From: Rhyzopertha dominica
Taxonomy: Eukaryota > Arthropoda > Insecta > Coleoptera > Bostrichidae
Direction of reading: 5' to 3'
Assembly (NCBI GenBank): GCA_025024175.1
Contig: QCXZ01000041.1
Location: 16,921,786 to 16,985,785, forward strand
DNA: 64,000 nt
The number at the start of each line of letters is the position of its first letter. The stretch's first letter is position 1. The notes under the pieces are model-generated. The model was not told the DNA's origin, ran no database searches, and saw only the letters and a list, made by a program, of their open reading frames with translations. Of this stretch, positions 56,015-64,000 are shown piece after piece. A program made the translations under genes and the position numbers.

Positions 56015-56360
56015 TTCTTGCAACTCGCTAAACTCGTTGCATTTCCATAATTACAGCAGTCAAAATTAATAGGTACCTAAAAGTTAAAATGTCTAAAGTT
56101 ACCTCAAACAGGAAGCATTCGACTCGGTTAAATACATCAGTAGATATTACACTGTACAGATACAAAATTACTAAAAGGAACCAACCATTTGATAAATTGT
56201 GATTTCATTAAGAAGCGGATTAGTTTTATTAGTGGTAACAACTTCTTTTTTGCCGTTGGTGCCTTTAACCTGGGCATAAAGTGAATAATTAAATGATCTC
56301 TTGGTGGAATTGTAGTTAGGTGTTTTTGCAGAAAGCGTTAATTATTGAGATCTCATGTTT
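56015..56360. other. Upstream AT-rich spacer
   Basis: Nothing recognised. Confidence 0.4.
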
Positions 56361-56369
56361 TATTCACGG

Positions 56370-56640
56370 AAGCAAAGTAACCCTTGGAGTTGGCTTAAGA
56401 GCTGGACGGAAAACTCGGTAAAACTTCCCTCCGCCAACTAACTGTAAACACTTACGGAGAAAATTACACTGCGGAAAGTACAAAGGCCGGAGTGCTTTAT
56501 TTGGGATACGAAAGAGCGAATATGTACAATGCGCGTTCGGATGACGCTGCACCTTGTGGTAACACGAGAGCGACTTAGAGTCGACTAATTACTCTGTTGT
56601 GCATTGCGTCAACACTACTGTGCGGTTGTCGTATTCCTTA
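56370..56640. promoter_or_regulatory. GC-elevated island, candidate regulatory element
   Basis: Raised GC content and CpG relative to flanks, with GTTAATTATTGAG and CTAATTACTC at its borders. The minus frame 56552-56364 has no domain. Inference only. Confidence 0.25.
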
Positions 56641-57164
56641 TTTAATTATGCTTCGTTGACAGATGCAAAATAAATACATACTCGTACAATATCTTTTTGA
56701 AATGAAGTGCCCTCGGAAAGTTTTTGTCATGTTAGCTTGTTGACAAAAACTTAAATATTAAGTTAATTTTTATTAAGAATGTACCACAAAAATAAATTTA
56801 AACAAAATAAATAAATTCTCTCTTCTGACATATTTTTAGTTAATGCATTTCCAGTACACGGTGTCGGTGAAATTCAGGTTTAGTCTTTAGTGCATCTAAT
56901 TTAGTGAATCACATGCGTTTGGCTTGCAACAAAATTTTACTTCTTGACTGTTTAAATTGTTACACTTACATTTGAAGAGTATTCAGAGGTGCATCTTATT
57001 TATGGCGAATCAAGTAGCAGCGTTAGCGAAGTCAATGACTTCTATTCTGAGCGATTCCGCATTGCTCACATTCCTGTCGAAAATATTTTCGTGAAGCCAT
57101 CGGTGAAGAGAAAGTATCCCTCGTGGTTGTATTTTTAATGCACTTGTAAGTTTGACGTAAATAC

Positions 57165-57735
57165 GGGTCTTAAATACGTGATAGAGGAGGTAATTAACTT
57201 TGAGTTAAAATGAATATTACAAAGATCAATCATTCAAAGAAATTTTATTCCATTGTGCCCTTTTTACCCTTTTCCTTTATTTCGTTGGTTCCTTCCATTA
57301 CTTTGTCGAATATTTCCTCAACCTTCTCATAATTTTGTTCTGGTATCCCAGTTATTATCATGTTTCTTTGAATTTTTATTTGCTCTAAAATGTCTAGTTT
57401 TTCTTTAAGACATGTAAGACATGTTTTTCTGTTGTTTCATGTCCAGGATTTATTTTAGTAATTTTTTCTCTTTGTTCCTCTAGTATAGTTTTTGAAAATC
57501 CTAGAATTTGTTTCGTATCTGCTATTTTTTTTGGGTGTGGGCTCTCCATTATGACTTTACTATTATTAAATAAGCTGGAAATAGGTTTTACTTATTATTA
57601 TTTAATAACTTCCAATAACTGTACTATACATCTGTTAATTTCAAATCTGTCTAGCCAATAGCTCAAACTCTCATTGGGCAATTGGCAAGGCAGATCTCTG
57701 TACTTACAGACCGTATCAACGTACAGTTGGCTGCC
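57165..57735 (+). repeat. Dispersed repeat family R1, copy 4, split by a ~370-bp insertion
   Basis: 57170-57275 matches the 5' half (AATACGTGATAGAGGAGGTA, AAAATGAATATTACAAAGATCAATCATTC) and 57650-57735 matches the 3' half (CTCATTGGGCAATTGG, CAGATCTCTGTACTTAC, GACCGTATCAACGTAC) of the family. Confidence 0.6.
57276..57560 (-). pseudogene. Retroelement-like ORF fragment inside repeat R1
   Basis: On the minus strand, from a Met near 57552, the frame reads MESPHPKKIADTKQILGFSK and then a Lys/Glu-rich, coiled-coil-like stretch (ILEEQREKITKINPGHETTEKH). After a frameshift it continues as helical Lys/Glu-rich sequence to about 57290. It resembles the charged N-terminal ORF of a non-LTR or similar element, but I cannot name the family. 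Confidence 0.4.
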
Positions 57736-57739
57736 TGTA

Positions 57740-59340
57740 TGTACAGGCTAAACATTATAATATATGTATGCATCAAGTAGTGTTTAATTTTTTAATACTA
57801 TACAACACTTATCTTGCTGCATGTTATTGCCATAAGTAATGCTGTAATTATCTTACTGGTGACGATTTAAAGCTACCTATTGTTTCATGAATTCTGCAGC
57901 CGACTGTACTGGTACCGTCAGATATCTTTGAGGATGAAATCGTCAGAGCAATAGATGCGCAGTAGCCGAAGTACCAACCGCTTATCGGTGCTCATTTGGG
58001 CCTAGACTTTGAAGCAAACACAATGCAAGGGTTGCATTCAGGTAGTTTTTCCTTACTTTATCGAGGCCGCTGCCCTAAGCTTAAGCAAGCACATGCATAC
58101 AATGAGTTAGTTGCATTTGATGGCTTTTAAGATTTCAAACATTAAATCGTAATATGCAGATTAAAACTATGGGAGTTGCTTCAGAAGATAGGAGTAGTAA
58201 CTTCTCCTAAATTTCGAGTAAGTGTTAAAGCCATTTTGAAGAAATATAACTATTCCATTGGAAGTGTGCGTTCAGTGTATACCGACTTACGTTCAGTGTG
58301 CGTTTCAATTTTATCATAAAATTTAGTTACAAACTGAAAAATAAAAAGCCGTGCGGCCAAACCCGAGAAGTTATCATCGCAAATGTGATACACTTTATGC
58401 GGCGCCAATCAGAGTGGAATCAAACCTTAAAGAAACTCAAAAAGTTCAGGGGCTTGCTGCCCTGGCGACTGGTGTCAGGTTAAGGAGTGTGTAGAATGTC
58501 GCTAAGGTAATGATAGCAACTGAAGATTGTGAACAAGAAAGTTTTTGACGCGATATAAAAAACGAAGAGAGACTGAAACCAACGGTTGTGAAACGGAAGT
58601 TCGTCGTCGCAACTGTGATTGTGTGTGTGCGCGCCAACCTACGCCTTGGTGCGTGAAGTCACTGTTAAGGTAACCCCAAAGTGCGGCGTAAGACGTATCC
58701 ACGTTGAAGCAGGCGGACATCTACATCGACACGTATACACAGAGTCAAAGATCTTGAAAACCGTCATGTCCCAACGTTCGTCAGAAAACTATCTGATCAG
58801 AACCGTGTAACAATCAGTTTGTTTGCTGGATATTTATTTATCGATAAAAATATTTTGCTACAATAAAACCTTCTAAACTATTAAACTCCAGCAACAGTAT
58901 TAGCCAAAGATAAGAAGTGGATAATTTAATGCACTAGCTTTAATATAAATGGTTTTGTAGTAGAAAATGCCCAACACATGAATGTTATAATTCTAAAAAA
59001 TAAGATTGTTACTGAATTCAGCATCATTAACAATTAACTGGTACTGACTTCCAAAGCATGCAAGGTTGTCATCATTTTCGAACAATATACAGACTACACC
59101 GCTGGTCTCTTAATTCTGGGCATTCGTTTGACAGGTCCGTTTTCCTTCAACAACTTTCTTCACCCTCTCACCACTGCTATTAAAAAAGATGAATGTAGAA
59201 TACTACCATACAATCCATTTAGTGGCTAACCCACTTTATATAAATTATGAAAAATTCGGTCGGCCTAACAAATATAAGGGTAAATGTAGTTTTCATAATT
59301 TTATCATATCGGATAAATATAGTATTCATATTAAGTTCAA
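57740..59340. other. Upstream sequence, nothing confidently recognised
   Basis: 58300-58800 contains several overlapping short frames on both strands and is slightly GC-richer, but none shows a domain. Confidence 0.35.
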
Positions 59341-59342
59341 AC

Positions 59343-61003
59343 ATATTGTTACGACGTACGAGTTCGAACACTGCAGATTTCTGACTTAATTTCCTTTTAT
59401 TTAAACATTTGTACCGAGATACACTAATTAATCTAAAGACAACTAGTTCAAAACACTACTATTATAAAACTACTAATTCACTAAATCACTATACTGCACA
59501 CACTAAAAACACTGTGCGCCAGAAGCTCTTATACTCGTAGAGGGCAGCTTCCGCCTACGCCATCTTTTTAGAGGTTTCTAGGACATCTCACTCTCTCTGT
59601 CTAAACTTCGTGTACATTCCACAGATAAAATTTATTCGAGAATTGACTGACACATTCCCTGTTAGCCATCTAGGATCACTGCTTGCAGTGCCCTGGTAAC
59701 ATCATATCATATGCTTGCAACCCTCGTCACGGATTATCCGGTAGCATGCAACACTACCTCTTTCTTAAAAACTGGTCATCCCAATCGCTTAAACAATTCA
59801 AGTTACCACCTTCATCTCTGATCGTGGGCTTCGCTTGATTCTGTAGATTGTCATTAATAATTTTCACTAGTTTGTAGGGCTCGTCCTAGGATGGCGACAA
59901 TGTAGGCGAAACGTCTTTCGTTCTTCGGGTGTTGTAGAGCCACATCAAATTTCATTCCTTGAACTGCCTCTGATTGGCTGTTTCTTCATAGCGACCTTTC
60001 GCACGATTTTTGGCAATCTGTCCTAATGAAACTTTCACGTTGTACTGCTTCGCCCTTTCCTTCAATTATGTTGATGTAGCCTTAGTGGCTGAGCAGGTTG
60101 CACACTTGTAGCACCGTGCCTACATCTTCACGACAAGCCATCCAGCAGAAACGTTCGCGTACCTTTGCCAAAGTCCTATTCACTCCCAGGTGGGCACGCG
60201 ATGTTCCTCCATGTACCTCTTCCAATATCCGTTGTACTCACTCCTTAGGCACTATCCGCAACGCGGTAACATGCCTCCCATCAATGCTGTCTCAAGCTCT
60301 CTTCAGTAAACCGCTCTTCACCTGCAAAGATTCCTACTGGGCCAATATCGCCTTTAGGGCTGGACTTTTTGGGGACCTACAATCCAGGTCGTGGTCTGTT
60401 CTCTTTCTTCCACCTAAGTACAGGACCGATATCACTGTCTCGTAGTTGGACCTTTCGGGCGCTTTCGGCAGTCCTTCTTCGTTCTTGTTGATGGTGACTC
60501 TCCTTATATTGACTGTACCTTCCTAGGTTCCATTCATTTGTAATGTCTAAATTCACTACATTGATTTGGTTGGTTCCTTGGTTTCTCAGAGCGGTAACAA
60601 GTGTGTCGACTGTTGGACTTTGTTGTGTCCACCTGTCCACTATCAGTTACATTATGTTGCACAAAAACTGTTTTATTGGATCACTTTCCTCGACCTGCGT
60701 CCGACAGTTGACGTCAGTTGGCAGCTGATGCCTTGTATGCTGCTTCGATTTCCAAAGCCTTTTCTAGGGTTTCCCTCGTCGTGGAGTAGGTGGCGAGTTC
60801 CTTGCAGTGTCGTCCACACACCATCAATCGCGTTGCCATTTTCGCCAGGAGTCCAAGCGGGAGCTGTTGATAGTTGACTGACATCCCCTAGCGTCCATCT
60901 GTTGCTAAGATCACTACTTGCAGTGTCCTCTACTAACACCACATCTACATGCTCGCAACTCTGGTCCAGGTAGGGCTGATTATCCACAAGCATGTAACAA
61001 TAT
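59343..61003 (-). mobile_element. Internally deleted gypsy-like LTR retrotransposon with 4-bp target duplication
   Basis: On the minus strand it starts TGTTACATGC at 60999 and ends CGTAACA at 59347; ATAT lies on both sides (59343-59346, 61000-61003). The downstream LTR is about 59347-59754, preceded by a purine tract (AAGAAAGAGG). The upstream LTR is cut after about 115 bp (near 60885), where it runs straight into gag sequence. The downstream LTR shares TTGCAAGCAT / TTGCGAGCAT and ACTGCAAGCAGTGAT with it. Same family as the solo LTRs at 2231, 15940 and 20948. Confidence 0.85.
59960..60885 (-). pseudogene. gag-pol remnant of the LTR retrotransposon
   Basis: On the minus strand 60885-60660 reads gag-like sequence (LGDVSQLSTAPAWTPGENGNA...). 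Next comes DRWTQQSPTVDTLVTALRNQ (60640 on) and then pol, LRDSDIGPVLRWKKENRPRP near 60435-60380, the spacer before integrase in gypsy elements. The H2C2 integrase region follows in broken frames at about 60260-60090 (HGGTSRAHLGVN, FAKVRERF-like), with stops. Reverse transcriptase and RNase H are missing, so gag and late pol are joined by a large deletion. Inactive. Confidence 0.75.
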
Positions 61004-61059
61004 GATCTTGCAAACAAAAAACATGTGCAATTTAAGTCAACTAACTCCCACTTCTACTA

Positions 61060-61175
61060 ATACCGCATGCCGAGGTTAAGGCGGCAGTCTGCTATGGTCA
61101 ATACCCGAGGAGTCCCAACAAGAACAAAATTAGTCGTGGGATCCAAGTAAACCATCATAGCAGATGTTATTTATT
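61060..61175 (+). ncRNA. Diverged hammerhead motif, relative of the 50020 repeat
   Basis: GGCAGTCTGCTATGGTCAAT precedes CCGAGGA (61105-61111; core, one change from CUGANGA), stem II GTCC/GAAC, AAAA in place of GAAA, then ATTAGT and the cleavage-type C, and GTGGG for stem I with CAATAC. The outer segments (GGTTAAGGCGGCAGTCTGCT, and CATAGCAGATGTTATTTATTTT downstream) match the 50020-50320 repeat. A decayed member of the same family. Confidence 0.5.
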
Positions 61176-61179
61176 TTGA

Positions 61180-62200
61180 GATGCATTTAAATGATTTTAC
61201 CATTTTCTTATAAAATGTAGTTCTTTGCCAAGAACAAAAATTTAATTAATTGATTGTTTTATCCAATCCAATGGCCGTTAAGAATATGTAAGAACTTTTT
61301 ATACGAAAAATTTTGGCTACTGCAACTAAAATTATTTTCAAAGATAGCAGAGTTCCAGTTTTACCGTACATGTATACTACGTTCGTTTAATGGTTCTCCC
61401 TATTTTTTATAGTAGATTTTTTTTACGATAAATGTAAGGTCGTTATTTTGCGAATTATAATTATTATTTATATAGAAATGCTGTTTTGAAGAGCAACAGG
61501 GTTGCGAGTAACGTCATATGCGTTACAGGAATGAAATCTTAATGGAAGGTCCTTTTCGTCCTTATATAACCAATCAAGAACTTGAAACGTGTGCACNGCG
61601 TTCATGCAGAGGGCGTATAAAGCGCTACGCGCAATTTCGGGTATTAGCCTGCATCATGTATGCAAGGCTTTTTACCTCAGTAATTGGTCACCGTGCTTAA
61701 AGCTTTTAGGTCTGATAAAGCCCCCGCTTCGAGCTTTATACATTTTTAAAAAGCCCCCGTAAAAAGGTGCTCTCTAATGCGGTGTGTATTCGGTATACAT
61801 GTGCGGTATTTTTGCCCCTGAGTGCGTGCGCCTTTGGTATTTTAAAAGCATTCCCGTCTAGTAGGCCGCTGCCTACATTTTCGTTCGTTCATTGGCAAAT
61901 CACATTTACCTGGATGCACAAGGTTCCGTGAATATGGAACAAATTTCGGTTGCGTGGTTGTTTTGAAGTACCATTAAACTCAATATTGGCTTAGATTCAA
62001 GTTTACGTATGAAAGATGCCTTCAGCCAAAGTAACAGAGGTACTGCAAAGTCCAGAGTGCTACATATTAGAATTTTAATCTATTTGAACTGCTAGGTATC
62101 TAATTACCGTTTTCAATTAAGTAAAAATATTAGAAATAGATGAAAAAGAAATGTTTTAGCCACAAGGTGGCGTCAATACGCTCCATGATGGCTGCCTTTA
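61180..62200. other. Upstream sequence, nothing recognised
   Basis: 61500-61860 is somewhat GC-richer; the 60-codon frame at 61518-61700 contains an N and shows no domain. Confidence 0.35.
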
Positions 62201-62212
62201 TAATGCAAGCGT

Positions 62213-62405
62213 TAGATTTGGATTGGTTCCTTAAAAAAAGGAAAATTCTCCATTCAAGATGAGCATTGGTCTGGAAGACCCATTTCTGCATCAACTCCAG
62301 AAAACATCAATGCTGTTCTTGACGTGGCAAATTGGATTAAAATATATAGTTGAGACATTGGACATTACACACGAACGAGTTTATTACATTGCTCATTCTG
62401 TTATA
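62213..62405 (+). pseudogene. Mariner transposase N-terminal fragment
   Basis: Plus-strand frames read KGKFSIQDEHWSGRPISAST, PENINAVLDV and then, after a shift, KYIVETLDITHERVYYIAHS. These are the linker (DxxRSGRP) and second helix-turn-helix of SETMAR-like mariner transposases. The catalytic domain is absent. Confidence 0.8.
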
Positions 62406-62419
62406 ATTCTTTCAAAAGA

Positions 62420-64000
62420 TATATAGTGGGCATTATTAAGTTCTGCATTGAACTCGATAACTTTTCTAAATCGTGGAAAAACTCTTTAGCAGTTTCACGA
62501 AAGTAAACGATTGAATTGAATCGAAATATCACAGATCCGAATGTTAATGTTACCTTTTTTGATTCCAATCCACTGACAGAAGGCATGTTTTTATTAGTGT
62601 TCCCTACTTGGACTTGTTTTGTTTATTATATACGTGTCAGACGTCAGACATAACAAAAATGATAGAATAATCTGGCAGTCTATGCCTGGGAAACCAAAAG
62701 ACGTAGTTGCTAAAAAAAGTAAATATTGATTTTCGAAAACCCTATCCTATTAGTGGCAATCATTTTCTATAAGATAGTAGGCTTCAGTAGGCTTCATAAT
62801 AAGAAATTGCATGAACTTTGAAAATAGTTCAAGTTTATAAACTCATTTAATACTCTTATTATTATTATTGAATATGCCTCCGTAGTTTGGGACCCTTTAT
62901 ATGCCGCTCCTAAAAGCTTCATAGAGTACGTTAAAAAAATTGTTTATTTTAAATGTAAGTACACAGTATATATCCCGATCAGAACATAACATACTGTGAC
63001 CTTTAGATATTTTTTCATGCAGTTCCTTAGTCAAGTATCCTTGTCGCAACCTTACTAAATGCAATGATACTTTAGCACTGATTAATTTTAGAATTAAACA
63101 TAAATCTGTGAGATGCAGCCAGACTTTTTGTTTATCGCGAGGGTGAATTACTTGTTAAATTCAACTTTAAGCAGAATTAGCATTGCATACGAGATCTATT
63201 GCAAGCACCATGTTATAGGTACAATCATTCTGGCTTTAGGTAAGTCCCCTCACAATGTACAGGGTGTCCCATTTCGTTGTAATTGTAAGGTATCTCGGTA
63301 ACTATTAATGCTAGTGTTGCAGTTTCGACATTACTGTATTACTTTTTTGTTGTGAGTTGAACTGTACGACCACCATTTTTGTATCGTCTTTTGTTTTAAA
63401 GCCATAGCCAACTTTTGAAAAATGCAACATTTCTTCAGTTCTCAATATCTCGATTGTCTATGTATGTAGACAGAAAAGAAACTGTAGAGACATTTTATAT
63501 ATATTTTTATTCTGAATCCAGTGGCGTTTTCAGAATTTTTTAAGGGGTTACATTTTAGAGATATAACACAAACTTGCATTTTTAAATGGAAACTATAGTT
63601 GGCTTTGCTATGGTTGAAGAGAACTATTTCTTCTGATTAAGAAAATGTATACACTGTTAGGTTTATCTTTACTAATTTTGGTATTATTCCAATTTTTGTA
63701 ATAATTTAATGAGATATTACGTTTTTCGTCAAAATGGATGTAAATACCTGATGATAAACAATGCATAGGTACTTATCTCCAAATAAACAATCATTTTGAT
63801 TAGTTACGTGGGCTCCTAGATTATCGATAAAAAATGCATGAGCGCTCTCAGGGGTCTTATGTATGTTTTCAAATATGCATACACTATTTTTAATGAATTA
63901 AAATTTTTATTTAATAATATAAATTATATCGTGTGTTTTCTTATTCCATAGACTCTTGGATGTAAACGTAAAATATGATTAATTTATTTAAAAAAATTAG
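62420..64000. other. AT-rich sequence to the window edge; possible Tc1/mariner terminus at 63256
   Basis: TACAGGGTGTCCCATTTCG near 63257 resembles terminal repeats of the mariner-like elements at 3336 and 35737. No transposase or opposite end is visible before base 64000. Nothing else recognised. Confidence 0.3.

Noticed and set aside
63113..63301. 62-codon frame near the right end
   Set aside because: It overlaps a mariner-like terminal repeat and has no domain.
1..64000. CRISPR arrays, operons, ribosome-binding sites, integrons
   Set aside because: The DNA is eukaryotic; no direct-repeat/spacer pattern or prokaryotic gene organisation is present.

Overview
This window is AT-rich animal DNA from a draft assembly with isolated N bases. 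It is almost certainly from an insect or other arthropod. The homeodomain protein is of the arthropod/nematode Prop1/UNC-42 type, introns exceed 14 kb, and the DNA is crowded with old Tc1/mariner, hAT, Penelope-like and LTR elements. I cannot name the species.

The only host gene I recognise lies on the minus strand: a paired-like homeobox gene of the unc-42/Prop1 group. Exon 1 (38134-38392, possibly extending further 5'), exon 2 (21573-21838) and exon 3 (6838-7014) join in frame to give 234 codons. The homeodomain is split between residues 46 and 47, the usual intron position in paired-class genes. The C-terminal exon is not visible and probably lies before base 1. Introns are 16.3 kb and 14.6 kb, and a third intron runs off the left edge.

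Layout: 1-6837 is the last intron (two LTR relics, a Tc1/mariner relic, a degenerate tandem array rich in heat-shock-element-like motifs, a second transposase relic). 7015-21572 is intron 2 (two more Tc1/mariner relics, one unusually GC-rich; two Penelope-like pieces with hammerhead-ribozyme-like 3' ends, one nested in a hAT element with an 8-bp target duplication; two solo LTRs; a tRNA-derived SINE). 21839-38133 is intron 1 (a 3.4-kb hAT element with terminal repeats and a perfect 8-bp target duplication, a LINE scrap, a Tc1/mariner element with terminal repeats over 400 bp). 38393-64000 is upstream or intergenic DNA: a promoter-proximal GC-rich stretch, further relics, a tandem ~236-bp repeat carrying an almost complete hammerhead ribozyme (retrozyme-like) with a diverged relative near 61.1 kb, a 1.6-kb non-autonomous element, and an internally deleted minus-strand LTR retrotransposon.

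Several GC-elevated islands rich in homeodomain- or POU-like sites sit in the introns and upstream. They are the best candidates for cis-regulatory elements, but conservation was not tested. All boundaries were read by eye; none was confirmed by alignment or transcript data.
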